Source: an uncultured Methylococcales bacterium
Lineage (GTDB): Bacteria; Pseudomonadota; Gammaproteobacteria; Methylococcales; Methylomonadaceae
NCBI GenBank assembly: GCA_913009265.1
Contig: CAJVYL010000007.1
Span: 1-32,442 of the forward strand
Direction of reading: 5' to 3'
Length of the DNA: 32,442 nucleotides
Shown here one piece after another: positions 8,262 to 16,703 of this stretch; positions within the stretch are counted from its first letter, which is position 1; the number at the start of each line of letters is the position of its first letter. A model generated the notes under the pieces. The model was not told the origin of the DNA and searched no databases. It saw nothing but the letters and a program-made list of their open reading frames with translations. The position numbers and the translations under genes were made by a program.

Positions 8262-10187
8262 ATGAGGAATTTAGAATTTAAAGATCAGTTGCATGAATAC
8301 GCGGAATGGCGTGAAAAATTAATTCAGGCAATTGAGATGTATCAGGAATGGCGTACTCGTTATAAATTGAGTGATGCTCATAGTACCGATACCATCCTAA
8401 ATATACTAAATGGTTTGCAAAACGATAGAATAACGCTGGCTTTTGCTGCAGAATTTTCTAGAGGAAAAACTGAACTAATTAACTCTTTGTTTTTTGCTGA
8501 AACAGGTGTTCGTTTACTTCCTTCTTCCCCTGGGCGAACAACCATGTGCCCCACTGAGATATTTTATGACCCAAAAGGGAGCTATATTCGACTATTAAAT
8601 ATAGAAAGTCGTTTGGAAGATGTTTCTTTAATGGAGTATAAGCAAAATCCTGATCGCTGGACTCAAATTGACTTAGATTGTGATTCACCAACTCAAATGC
8701 AGGAAGCTTTTAAGGAGTTAGTGGCAGCAAAAAACGTTGATAAAAACATGGCTGATAAGCTGGGTTTATGGAATGAGAGAGAGGCAGCTGAGCAAGGTAT
8801 TATTGATCCGGAAAAGGTTGAAATACCTTGTTGGAGACATGCACAAATTAGTTTCCCTCACCCACTTTTGAAGGAAGGCTTATCAATTCTTGATACACCT
8901 GGATTAAATGCCTTAGGTACAGAGCCAGAGCTAACCTTGAGTATGCTACCAAGTGCCCAAGCAATCATCTTTGTATTAGCTGCAGATACTGGCGTAACAA
9001 AAAGTGACTTAGAAATGTGGAAAAATCATGTTTGTAATTCTAGAGGAAACAACAAGCAAGGTTTGGCTGTTGTTATGAATAAAATTGATTCTATGTGGGA
9101 TGATCTTGCTGGTGAAGATGGCTACGAAGAATCAATAATAAAACAAATAAAAACTTCAGCTACGATTTTAAAATTAAGCGAAGACCTTATTTTTCCTGTA
9201 TCAGCTAAACAAGCTTTGCTGGCCAAAGTAAAATCTGATGATGCATTGCTAGAAAGAAGCAGACTAGCAAAGTTAGAAAACTATTTATCAACCTCTATTT
9301 TAGATCAGCGCCGTCAGATTCTTATAGAAACAGTCAATAAAGATATTGGTTTTTTAATTTCTGAATCATTTAAATTTACAAAAGGAAAATTAGCAAATGC
9401 TGAAGATCAACTAGAGGAATTTAAAAAGGTTGATTTTGATAATGCCGAAATGACGGGTAAGTTAATGTCTGAAACACGAGACAGACAGAATACTTATATG
9501 TCTAATGTCGAAAACTTTCAGGCTAGTCGAAAAGTTTTTACGGTACAAGCAAAAATGCTGATTGATTCTTTTTCTAAAGATAGAATTGATACTATTATTG
9601 CTGCTACAAAGCAAGATATGTCCAAAAGTTTAACCACTTATGGAATGAAGCAAAATATTCGAAAATTATTTGATGATCTAAGAGATTTACTACAAGACTC
9701 TGTTGATATCACTAATGAAACCCGTAGATTAGTAAAAGCTATTCATTTAAAATTTCAAGATGAGCATGGTTTTAAACCGATTGAGCCACAGCTTTTTTCT
9801 ATTAAAGAGTATCAATTTGAATTAGAGCAGGTGTTTGAAGAAGGTGAGCTTTTCCGTAGTAGTGCAAAAACTACCATGACAGAACAAAGCATGGTGGTAA
9901 ATAAACTTTATAGTACCTTAATTTCAAAAGCGGCGGCTATTTTACAACGAGCTCATAACGATGCGGCATCTTGGAGTAACGGGGTTTTAACACCTTTAAT
10001 GCACCAATTAAAAGACCATAAAAAACAAATTGAAAGTCGTCTTCAAATGCTTAGAAAAATAAGTGATTCAAAAGGGGCGGTGTCTGAAAGTATTGTTAAT
10101 CTTGAAGCAGAGCTAGCACCTCTTAAAAAACAAAAAACAGAGTTAGCTATGATTATAAAAGCTGTGCATTTAACTGAGCAGCCTTAA
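8262..10187 (+). CDS. Dynamin-like GTPase
   Basis: 641 aa. All GTPase motifs of the dynamin superfamily are present: G1 P-loop EFSRGKT at about 64-70, G2 region PGRTTMCPTE at about 90-99, G3 DTPGLNALG at about 211-219, and G4 NKID at about 273-276. The C-terminal half (about 350-640) is largely helical and charged with heptad-like stretches (LEAELAPLKKQKTELA), consistent with a stalk/coiled coil. No clear transmembrane paddle is visible, so membrane association, if any, would be peripheral. Bacterial dynamin-like proteins are linked to membrane remodelling, membrane stress or phage defence. This gene stands alone with its own 190-bp upstream gap and no second dynamin partner, so its role cannot be assigned. 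Confidence 0.85.
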   Translation: MRNLEFKDQLHEYAEWREKLIQAIEMYQEWRTRYKLSDAHSTDTILNILNGLQNDRITLAFAAEFSRGKTELINSLFFAETGVRLLPSSPGRTTMCPTEIFYDPKGSYIRLLNIESRLEDVSLMEYKQNPDRWTQIDLDCDSPTQMQEAFKELVAAKNVDKNMADKLGLWNEREAAEQGIIDPEKVEIPCWRHAQISFPHPLLKEGLSILDTPGLNALGTEPELTLSMLPSAQAIIFVLAADTGVTKSDLEMWKNHVCNSRGNNKQGLAVVMNKIDSMWDDLAGEDGYEESIIKQIKTSATILKLSEDLIFPVSAKQALLAKVKSDDALLERSRLAKLENYLSTSILDQRRQILIETVNKDIGFLISESFKFTKGKLANAEDQLEEFKKVDFDNAEMTGKLMSETRDRQNTYMSNVENFQASRKVFTVQAKMLIDSFSKDRIDTIIAATKQDMSKSLTTYGMKQNIRKLFDDLRDLLQDSVDITNETRRLVKAIHLKFQDEHGFKPIEPQLFSIKEYQFELEQVFEEGELFRSSAKTTMTEQSMVVNKLYSTLISKAAAILQRAHNDAASWSNGVLTPLMHQLKDHKKQIESRLQMLRKISDSKGAVSESIVNLEAELAPLKKQKTELAMIIKAVHLTEQP

Positions 10188-10208
10188 TAGATATAAAGAT
10201 CAACATGG

Positions 10209-10256
10209 CAGTCTTATCGTTCGGACTGTAGAGACAAGGCATGCCATGTCTTGTCT
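10209..10256. repeat. Tandem hairpins between dynamin-like gene and trmB
   Basis: CAGTC (10209-10213) pairs with GACTG (10224-10228). It is followed by AGACAAGGCATG (10232-10243) pairing with CATGTCTTGTCT (10245-10256) over 12 bp with one G-U. The second, nearly perfect palindrome is followed by TTTAACTTT on the plus strand. It separates convergent genes and could act as a terminator. Its palindromic shape also fits a REP-like element, but no second copy is visible in this window. Confidence 0.5.
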
Positions 10257-10291
10257 TTAACTTTGGGTGATACTAGGTGGAATTAAGCTTT

Positions 10292-10981
10292 TTATATTTT
10301 CTTGAAAATCAAATCCCATACACCGTGACCTAATCGAATACCTCGGTTTTCAAACTTAGTTAATGGCCTGTAATCGGGTCGCTCACTAAACTGACCATTA
10401 CTACTTGTATTAGCCAGTTTTGCACTTGCATCTAAAATTTTCAATATCGAATGAGCATAATGCTCCCAGTCTGTTGCTGCATGGAAATATCCGTTAACGA
10501 CTAACTTTTTATTCAGCAGATCTATAAAGCTAGGACGAACAATTCTACGTTTATGATGTTTTCTTTTATGCCATGGATCTGGGAAAAATAAATGAACACC
10601 TTGAACAGAATGATCAGGAATTTTTTGCTCTAAAACTTCAATTGCATCATGATGATAAATTTTAACATTGCTAATGCCTTTCTCTTCAAGTAGCAGCATT
10701 AAATGAGCAACGCCAGGTCTATGTACCTCAATACCCAAATAATTTAAATCGGGATTGGCTTCAGCCATTGCAGCTAGGCTACTACCATTTCCAAACCCTA
10801 TTTCTACTATTAAAGGCGCTTTCCGTTCAAAAACTTGGGTAAAGTCATAAGTTTTAGCAGGATCTAAGCAGTATTTATCCCAAATAGTATCAATCGCTTT
10901 TTGTTGACCGGCTGTGGCGCGGCCTTGGCGGCGAGCAAAGCTAAGGATTCTTGGGTGGGGTTCTTTTTCAATAGAGGTCAT
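10292..10981 (-). CDS. trmB: tRNA (guanine-N7-)-methyltransferase
   Basis: 229 aa, a typical TrmB length. It methylates G46 in the tRNA variable loop using SAM. Motif I is VEIGFGNGSSLAAMA at about 55-69. The diagnostic TrmB signature VHLFFPDPWHKRKHHKRRIV follows at about 129-148, then GYFHAATDWEHYA. The N-terminal extension (EKEPHPRILSFARRQGR) and C-terminal TKFENRGIRLGHGVWDL match the gammaproteobacterial form. It is transcribed toward the dynamin-like gene and separated from the upstream thiSG gene by about 160 bp, so it probably has its own promoter. Confidence 0.97.
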   Translation of the reverse strand: MTSIEKEPHPRILSFARRQGRATAGQQKAIDTIWDKYCLDPAKTYDFTQVFERKAPLIVEIGFGNGSSLAAMAEANPDLNYLGIEVHRPGVAHLMLLLEEKGISNVKIYHHDAIEVLEQKIPDHSVQGVHLFFPDPWHKRKHHKRRIVRPSFIDLLNKKLVVNGYFHAATDWEHYAHSILKILDASAKLANTSSNGQFSERPDYRPLTKFENRGIRLGHGVWDLIFKKI

Positions 10982-11140
10982 TAGTGCAGATATTACTTAT
11001 TTGATTAATTGCACTTGCACCCCTCACCTATAAGCTAGGGGAGAGTTTTGTGAGGCACACTCTCTATGTCACACAAAATACAGCGCATTTTTTACTTAGC
11101 TCCCACGCAAGGCATGGGAGCTTAACAATTCTTTTAATAA
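10982..11140. repeat. Short palindromes between thiSG and trmB
   Basis: This gap holds several local inverted repeats: CCCCT...AGGGG near 11022-11045, GAGAGT...ACTCTC shortly after, and AGCTCCCA (11098-11105) with TGGGAGCT (11115-11122) immediately downstream of thiSG. The last could be a terminator stem for the thiSG transcript, but no T-run follows on the minus strand. No coding signal was seen. Confidence 0.4.
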
Positions 11141-12121
11141 TTAAAAGAACAGTCCGTCAACAGGTGATGAGGCTGAAGCAAAACGTTTTTTAGGCATTCT
11201 TCCTGCTAGATATGCTTCTCTACCTGCTTGAATGCCTTTTTTCATTGCAGATGCCATAAGTACAGGGTCTTTTGCTGCTGCTATAGCTGTATTCATTAAT
11301 ACGCCAGCACAACCTAATTCCATAGCCAATGCTGCATCAGAAGCTGTACCAACACCTGCATCAACTAAAATGGGGACATTTGCATTTTCAACAATTGTTA
11401 AAATGTTGTAAGGGTTTCTGATACCTAAACCTGAACCTATAGGTGCGGCAAGCGGCATAACAGCAACACAACCAATATCTTCTAAGCGTTTTGCAGCAAT
11501 AGGATCGTCATTGGTATAAACCATAACATCAAAGCCATCTTTCACTAATGCTTCAGCAGCAATAAGTGTTTCTGCAACATCAGGAAAAAGAGTTTTTTGA
11601 TCAGCCAATACTTCTAGCTTAACAAGCTTGTGCCCGCCTAATAATTCTCTGCCTAAACGACAAGTTCTTAATGCTTCTTCAACGCTATAGCAGCCAGCTG
11701 TATTAGGTAAAATAGTGTATTTATCAGGAGAGATTACTTCTAATAAATTTGGTTCACCAGGATTCTGGCCAATATTAGTTCTACGAATAGCAACAGTCAC
11801 AATTTCAGCACCACTTGCCTCGATAGCAAGTTGTGTTTCTTTCATGTCTTTGTATTTACCAGTGCCTACTAATAAGCGAGAGTTAAATGTCTGTCCAGCA
11901 AGAGTAAAAGAATCATCTTGTCCTCCACCTATTGCTTGTACAATCTCCAGCGAATCATTAGCTGATATTTTTTGTTCCGCATATTGATTGAAAGGTAAAA
12001 TCTCTTTGTTTAATTCTATTGCGATTCGTTTACCAGTTAAATCAAGGTCAGAAACGATATCTGCAACAGTTGTATTTTCACCATATTCACGGTTGTCGCC
12101 ATTTACACTTATTTTCATCAT
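11141..12121 (-). CDS. thiG: ThiS-ThiG fusion: sulfur carrier plus thiazole synthase
   Basis: 326 aa, about 70 residues longer than ordinary ThiG. Residues 1-67 form a ThiS ubiquitin-like domain ([12 protein letters not shown]..., [12 protein letters not shown]) ending in the Gly-Gly that is normally the free, thiocarboxylated C terminus. Residues 70-326 form ThiG, a TIM barrel that builds the thiazole phosphate of thiamin from deoxyxylulose phosphate. Lys168 in LVKLEVL is the Schiff-base lysine; [29 protein letters not shown] and [11 protein letters not shown] are typical. Fusion buries the ThiS Gly-Gly, which raises the question of how sulfur is loaded. Two adjacent ATGs compete for the start; GGA lies upstream of the first. 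It begins 10 bp after the DAHP synthase stop, so the two are co-transcribed. Similar fusions are annotated in databases as bifunctional ThiS/ThiG. Confidence 0.95.
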   Translation of the reverse strand: MMKISVNGDNREYGENTTVADIVSDLDLTGKRIAIELNKEILPFNQYAEQKISANDSLEIVQAIGGGQDDSFTLAGQTFNSRLLVGTGKYKDMKETQLAIEASGAEIVTVAIRRTNIGQNPGEPNLLEVISPDKYTILPNTAGCYSVEEALRTCRLGRELLGGHKLVKLEVLADQKTLFPDVAETLIAAEALVKDGFDVMVYTNDDPIAAKRLEDIGCVAVMPLAAPIGSGLGIRNPYNILTIVENANVPILVDAGVGTASDAALAMELGCAGVLMNTAIAAAKDPVLMASAMKKGIQAGREAYLAGRMPKKRFASASSPVDGLFF

Positions 12122-12131
12122 ATGTTCCAGA

Positions 12132-13202
12132 TTAATGTTTTACTGATCTACGTTTTTGTACTGCTTCTGCCAGTCCATTAAGTAAAAGTAGCGTATCATC
12201 CCAACCTAAACAAGCGTCGGTAATACTTTGACCGTAAGTAAGCTCTTGACCTTCAACAGTATCTTGTCGTCCCGCTTTAAGGTGACTTTCAACCATAACT
12301 CCCATGATTCTTTTGTCGCCCTGGCTAATCTGTTCTGAAACATCATCAGCAACAACTAATTGACGCTGGCATTGTTTTAAACTGTTTGCATGGCTAAAAT
12401 CAATCATAATATTAGTGGGTAGCCCGGCCTTATCAAGCCCTTCTGCTACTTTTTCAACATTGACGGCATCATAATTAGGTTCGTCATTGCCACCGCGTAA
12501 AATAATGTGTGCATCCTCGTTCCCTGTTGTAGAGAAAATAGCTGAACGACCTTCTTTAGTAACCGATAAGAAATGATGCGGACTCATTGCAGAATTAATA
12601 GCGTCAATAGCAATTCCTATCCCGCCATCTGTTGCATTTTTAAACCCAACAGGACAAGATAAACCTGAAGCTAATTCTCTATGAACTTGGCTTTCAGTCG
12701 TTCTCGCGCCAATAGCTCCCCATGAAATTAAATCAGAAACATATTGTGGTGTTATTAAATCTAAATATTCAGTCGCAGCAGGGATGCCTAAGCTATTTAA
12801 GTCTGATAATAATTGGCGGGCAACTCTCAAGCCTTTATTAATATTAAAACTCGAATTAATTTCAGGGTCATTAATTAAGCCTTTCCAGCCGACTGTTGTC
12901 CGTGGCTTTTCAAAATAAACCCGCATAATAATAACCAAATCTTTTTGTAGCTTATCCTTTGCTGTTTTTAATAGCCCAGCATATTCCTTAGCCGCTTTGG
13001 TATCATGAATGGAGCAAGGGCCAACAATAACAACCAGACGGTCATCTTTGCCCGTTAAAATATTATGGACATCATTCCGAGCTTGCAAAATAGTAGCTGC
13101 AGCTTCTTTAGTCATCGGAATTTCATCATGAACCTGTACAGGTTCAACAACCTCTTTGGTTGCACTGATTCTTAAGTCATCGGTATTAAATTTACTTTGC
13201 AT
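12132..13202 (-). CDS. aroG: 3-deoxy-7-phosphoheptulonate (DAHP) synthase, class I
   Basis: About 356 aa from ATG at 13202; the track start at 13217 is TTG, and AGTAGAG precedes the ATG at proper spacing. It condenses phosphoenolpyruvate and erythrose 4-phosphate, the first step of the shikimate pathway, so it feeds the trp operon found 8 kb away. The class I (AroF/G/H) signatures are clear: [68 protein letters not shown] and GVMVESHL. Which feedback isozyme (Phe, Tyr or Trp sensitive) cannot be decided from sequence by eye, so the gene symbol is provisional. It heads an operon with thiSG. Confidence 0.95.
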   Translation of the reverse strand: MQSKFNTDDLRISATKEVVEPVQVHDEIPMTKEAAATILQARNDVHNILTGKDDRLVVIVGPCSIHDTKAAKEYAGLLKTAKDKLQKDLVIIMRVYFEKPRTTVGWKGLINDPEINSSFNINKGLRVARQLLSDLNSLGIPAATEYLDLITPQYVSDLISWGAIGARTTESQVHRELASGLSCPVGFKNATDGGIGIAIDAINSAMSPHHFLSVTKEGRSAIFSTTGNEDAHIILRGGNDEPNYDAVNVEKVAEGLDKAGLPTNIMIDFSHANSLKQCQRQLVVADDVSEQISQGDKRIMGVMVESHLKAGRQDTVEGQELTYGQSITDACLGWDDTLLLLNGLAEAVQKRRSVKH

Positions 13203-13565
13203 GGTCTCTACTGGCAAACGCTTTATTGACTATTCTATAAAACCAGCTATTTTAACTGTTTTACTGGTATGAGTGTTATTTATAATTTTATTACAGCATA
13301 AGTCCTTAGAAGATATGGCTATTAATAGGATTTATGATTTAGCTTTGATGAAGATATTGTATGCTTTTGAGTTAAAAATCCTTGACAAGGTTACAAGGAT
13401 AGTTTTTTATAGCTTCAACAAAAAAGATATCATTAATTTCACACAGCTTTATCAGGATCATCTAAAGTAGTGAAACTAGTTAATTAACGCATTTATGAAT
13501 AGCTAAAAACGATATAAAGCTCAAAATAAATTGAGCATGTCATTTTAGATTAATAAGGAATATTT
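13203..13565. other. Intergenic region between aroG and the TonB2 operon
   Basis: This 363-bp divergent intergenic region must hold the promoters of both neighbours. It contains a terminator-like hairpin (13378-13410), a GCTCAA-AATAAA-TTGAGC hairpin at 13519-13536 about 30 bp before the DUF3450 start, and AAGGA as ribosome-binding site for that gene. A 65-codon GTG ORF at 13273-13470 looks non-coding. No convincing -35/-10 pair or Fur box was recognised. Confidence 0.6.
13378..13410 (+). terminator. Terminator-like hairpin without an obvious gene
   Basis: ATCCTTG (13378-13384) pairs perfectly with CAAGGAT (13394-13400) and is followed by AGTTTTTTAT on the plus strand. No gene ends upstream on that strand, so it may end a short unannotated transcript or shield the TonB2 operon. 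It is a modest 7-bp stem. Confidence 0.4.
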
Positions 13566-14342
13566 ATGACCCGTTCTCGTCGCCCCATTCAATATTTATT
13601 ACTTGCGGCATGTAGCTTCGCTCTCCTCCCCACCGTTCATTCTGATCCATTAAATTCAGCTATTAAGGTTGAGAGCACAATTAATAATGTATCTATCAAG
13701 TCACAGAAGAGAATTGATGGTTTAAGTAATAAGACCAAAAAAATGCTGGATAAATACCGTTCAGTTACTCACCAAACGGATACCTTACTAACTTATAACA
13801 AGCATTTAAATGAGTTACTTTCCTCTCAGGAACAAGAAAAAATATCGTTAGAGCAACAGTTGCAAGAAATTGAAACAACTCAACGCGAGGTTGTACCTTT
13901 AATCTTACGTATGCTTGATAGTTTGGATCAATTTGTTGCTTTAGATCTGCCATTCTTACCCAAAGAAAGGTCTCAACGGATTGAAAAATTAAAAGAAATG
14001 ATTGTTAGAGCAGATGTGACTAATGCTGAGAAATATCGTCGTATTTTAGAAGCGTACCAAATTGAAAATGATTATGGTAATACTATAGAAGCCTATAGAG
14101 CTGACTTAACATTAGATAGCGTGACAAGCTCTGTTGATTTTTTGCGCTTAGGTCGAGTTGCTTTGTATTATCAACGATTTGATGGCAGCGAAACGGGCTA
14201 CTGGGATAAAGAACAAAAACAATGGCTTAGTTTATCTGATGATTATCGAAACGCAATTCGTAATGGCTTGCGTATTGCAAGAAAAGAAACCGCACCTAAT
14301 TTATTAGCTCTGCCCATTTCAGTTGCGGAGGCTGGTCAATGA
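13566..14342 (+). CDS. DUF3450 family periplasmic coiled-coil protein of TonB2 system
   Basis: 258 aa. A signal peptide is visible (LLLAACSFALLPTVHS, cleavage near residue 26), followed by a long charged helical region at about 50-115 (LSSQEQEKISLEQQLQEIETTQREV) likely to be a coiled coil. The C-terminal part with SSVDFLRLGRVALYYQ and SETGYWDKEQKQWL matches the DUF3450 family. In Vibrio the equivalent gene is the first of the TonB2 cluster, before ttpC. Its function is not established; its place in the operon suggests a periplasmic accessory of the energy-transducing complex. AAGGA precedes the ATG, and the stop overlaps the ttpC start (ATGA). Confidence 0.9.
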   Translation: MTRSRRPIQYLLLAACSFALLPTVHSDPLNSAIKVESTINNVSIKSQKRIDGLSNKTKKMLDKYRSVTHQTDTLLTYNKHLNELLSSQEQEKISLEQQLQEIETTQREVVPLILRMLDSLDQFVALDLPFLPKERSQRIEKLKEMIVRADVTNAEKYRRILEAYQIENDYGNTIEAYRADLTLDSVTSSVDFLRLGRVALYYQRFDGSETGYWDKEQKQWLSLSDDYRNAIRNGLRIARKETAPNLLALPISVAEAGQ

Positions 14343-15661
14343 AAAAGCTTATTTTTGTTTTTGTAATCTTTTTTTCTACTCAAGCGGTTATAGCTGAACA
14401 CTTAGATTTAGATCAATTATTACGACAAGTAAAAAAATCTCAAGGTATTGAAGCTAAAACAAATAAAACAAGAGAGTCTCAGTTTTTAACTGAAAAGAAT
14501 AAACAACAAGCTTTATTAAAATCAGCGGAAAACTCTTTAGCGCAACAAGAGCGTAAAAGTATACAATTAAAAACGCGCTTAGATGCAAATGAAGAAATAC
14601 TCAGTCAATTAGAAACAGAACTAAAAGACAAAAGTGGTGTTCTTGGTGAGTTATTTGGTGTGGCAAGACAAGCTGCTGGTGATTTAAAAGCAGACTTACA
14701 ACATTCTTTGGTCTCTGCACAATTTCCTGACCGGGATAAAAAGTTAAACTTAATTACTAATAGTAAAGCCTTACCTACTATTCAGCAGCTTGAATCTTTG
14801 TGGTTTACCTTGCAACAGGAAATGACAGAATCAGGGAAAGTTGTTTATTACAATACTCAAGTTGAACAAGCATCAGGAAAACCTCATGATGCGAAGGTTG
14901 TTCGTATCGGTACATTTAATACTTTAGCAAATGGGGAATATCTTCAATACTCTGCTGATACCGGGCGTTTAACTCATTTAGCTCGTCAGCCAGAAGATAA
15001 ATATCTATCCCTTGCTAATGACTTTTCAGAAGCAAAAACAGGCATTTTAGCACTTGGAATTGATCCAACCCGTGGTGTTATTTTAAGTATGCTTATTCAA
15101 GCTCCCGATACTATTGAGCGTATTCAACAGGGTGGTTTAATTGGATATATTATTCTAGCTTTAGGGGCTATCGGTTTTATCTACGCCCTTATACGCTTAG
15201 TTGGTCTAAGTGTTACCGGCAAAAAAATGTCAACTCAAATACTCTCTTCCACAGCTACGGAAGATAACCCTTTAGGTCGTATTTTTATAGCTGCTGAACA
15301 AGATCAATCAAACGATACCGATAATTTAGAGCTAATTTTAGATGAAGCGATTACTCGTGAAATTCCCTTTTTAGAAAAAGGACTTTCAATGATTAAATTA
15401 TTAGCTGCTGTAGCACCTTTACTGGGTTTATTAGGAACAGTGACAGGGATGATTGCAACTTTCCAATCTATTAGTTTATTTGGTACGGGTGATCCAAAAT
15501 TAATGGCCAGTGGTATTTCTCAAGCATTGGTTACTACTATGCTGGGTTTGTGTGTAGCTATTCCATTGTTGTTTTTGCATAGTCTTGTTTCATCACGAAG
15601 CCGTACTTTGATTCAAGTGTTAGATGAGCAAACTGCTGGCTTAATCAGCAAGCGTAAATAA
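14339..15661 (+). CDS. ttpC: TtpC-like MotA/TolQ/ExbB proton channel with periplasmic coiled coil
   Basis: 440 aa, far longer than ordinary ExbB (about 170-240 aa). A signal peptide (MKKLIFVFVIFFSTQAVIA) precedes a periplasmic region with a coiled coil at about 40-105 (QQALLKSAENSLAQQERK...). A membrane segment at about 265-285 (GYIILALGAIGFIYALI) follows, and then the MotA/TolQ/ExbB domain at about 330-435 with LLGLLGTVTGMIATFQ and ALVTTMLGLCVAIPLLFLH. This architecture is that of TtpC, the fourth essential protein of Vibrio TonB2 systems. It overlaps DUF3450 by 4 bp and is followed 3 bp later by exbB, so all are one translational unit. Confidence 0.92.
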   Translation: MKKLIFVFVIFFSTQAVIAEHLDLDQLLRQVKKSQGIEAKTNKTRESQFLTEKNKQQALLKSAENSLAQQERKSIQLKTRLDANEEILSQLETELKDKSGVLGELFGVARQAAGDLKADLQHSLVSAQFPDRDKKLNLITNSKALPTIQQLESLWFTLQQEMTESGKVVYYNTQVEQASGKPHDAKVVRIGTFNTLANGEYLQYSADTGRLTHLARQPEDKYLSLANDFSEAKTGILALGIDPTRGVILSMLIQAPDTIERIQQGGLIGYIILALGAIGFIYALIRLVGLSVTGKKMSTQILSSTATEDNPLGRIFIAAEQDQSNDTDNLELILDEAITREIPFLEKGLSMIKLLAAVAPLLGLLGTVTGMIATFQSISLFGTGDPKLMASGISQALVTTMLGLCVAIPLLFLHSLVSSRSRTLIQVLDEQTAGLISKRK

Positions 15662-15664
15662 GCC

Positions 15665-16174
15665 ATGTCTTTATTTGATTCTTTACAACAATTTTTAAAC
15701 ACGGGCGGTGACGTGCTATGGATTATTTTAGCCGTTTCCATTTGCCTATGGAGCTTAATCGCTGAGCGATTTATTTATTTTAAACAATCATATCCGCTAC
15801 AACGCTCACAATGGTTAACTCGATGGGAAGAACAAGCTAATAAAAATTCTCAACATGCTTTATATATTAGAGAAGGCATTATTTCTGAAGCTAAAATTAA
15901 TATGGCAAAAACGGTTCCTGTTATTAAAATGCTAGTTGCATTGTGTCCATTACTCGGTTTGTTGGGAACGGTGACAGGTATGATTCATGTTTTTGATGTA
16001 ATGGCTGTTACAGGTACAGGAAATGCTAGAGCAATGGCATCAGGTGTTTCTCAAGCTACCATTCCAACAATGGCAGGAATGGTTATTGCCATTGCGGGTC
16101 TTTATTTTAGTAAATTGATAGAACAGCGGGTAAATGATGAAACCCATCATTTAACAGATTTATTGCAATATTGA
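15665..16174 (+). CDS. exbB: ExbB-type proton channel subunit of TonB2 system
   Basis: 169 aa, the short ExbB2 form with three membrane segments: about 12-33, about 90-110 and about 130-152. The conserved channel helix reads LCPLLGLLGTVTGMIHVFDV, followed by GTGNARAMASGVSQATIPTMAGMVIAI. With ExbD it forms the inner-membrane proton channel that energises TonB. It is visibly more than half identical, without gaps, to the second ExbB at 30212-30721, including an 18-residue identical stretch after the GLLGTV motif. It starts 3 bp after ttpC. A 115-bp gap with hairpins separates it from exbD, unlike the tight spacing elsewhere in the operon. Confidence 0.95.
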   Translation: MSLFDSLQQFLNTGGDVLWIILAVSICLWSLIAERFIYFKQSYPLQRSQWLTRWEEQANKNSQHALYIREGIISEAKINMAKTVPVIKMLVALCPLLGLLGTVTGMIHVFDVMAVTGTGNARAMASGVSQATIPTMAGMVIAIAGLYFSKLIEQRVNDETHHLTDLLQY

Positions 16175-16183
16175 AAATACAGA

Positions 16184-16268
16184 TCTTAAGCCCTCTCTAA
16201 GGGATTGGGCTTAAGAGTATCAACTTTAAATTAACTTTATAGTTTGCTATTAAAAAGGCTCCTTTTTA
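16184..16268. repeat. Two hairpins in the exbB-exbD gap
   Basis: TCTTAAGCCC (16184-16193) pairs perfectly with GGGCTTAAGA (16207-16216), with a 13-nt loop. The palindrome TAAAAAGG-CT-CCTTTTTA follows at 16251-16268, shortly before the exbD ribosome-binding site. Neither is followed by a T-run on the plus strand. They may slow mRNA decay or tune the subunit ratio within the operon. Confidence 0.6.
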
Positions 16269-16289
16269 GGGATAAACAGAGATAACATT

Positions 16290-16703
16290 ATGCGTCGCAG
16301 ATCGAATCGCTCAAATGGCGAACAAACAGCTGATATTGATATGACTCCCATGCTGGATATCGTATTTATCATGTTAATTTTCTTTATTGTAACTACTTCT
16401 TTTGTGAAAGAATCTGGGATTGATGTTAATCGCCCAACCGCTCAAACAGCCACAAGAAAAGAACAAGGCAATATTATTGTAGGTATAAAGTCTAATGGTG
16501 ATGTCTGGATAGATAAAAGACTTGTTGATATTCGTGCCGTCAGAGCCAATGTTTCTAGATTACATGCTGAGCAACCTTTAGGTGCCGTTGTAATTGCTGC
16601 GGACAAAGACACTAAAGTTAAAGTGCTTACTCAAGTGATGGATCAAATTCGTTTGGCGGGTATTATGAATGCCTCAATTGCTACGGAAACAGAGTCAAAG
16701 TGA
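16290..16703 (+). CDS. exbD: ExbD/TolR-family protein of TonB2 system
   Basis: 137 aa, a standard ExbD length: a short basic cytoplasmic N terminus (MRRRSNRSNG), one membrane helix at about 20-42 (DMTPMLDIVFIMLIFFIVTT), and a periplasmic domain. Asp23 in the TPMLD motif matches the essential proton-carrying Asp25 of E. coli ExbD. The periplasmic part (VVIAADKDTKVKVLTQVMDQIR) follows the family pattern. The ATG is preceded by an AGAG-containing ribosome-binding site. The stop codon overlaps the GTG start of tonB, giving coupled translation. Confidence 0.96.
   Translation: MRRRSNRSNGEQTADIDMTPMLDIVFIMLIFFIVTTSFVKESGIDVNRPTAQTATRKEQGNIIVGIKSNGDVWIDKRLVDIRAVRANVSRLHAEQPLGAVVIAADKDTKVKVLTQVMDQIRLAGIMNASIATETESK

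Noticed and set aside
13273-13470. 65-codon plus-strand ORF between aroG and DUF3450
   Set aside because: GTG start without a ribosome-binding site, composition like AT-rich intergenic DNA, and it runs through a terminator-like hairpin.
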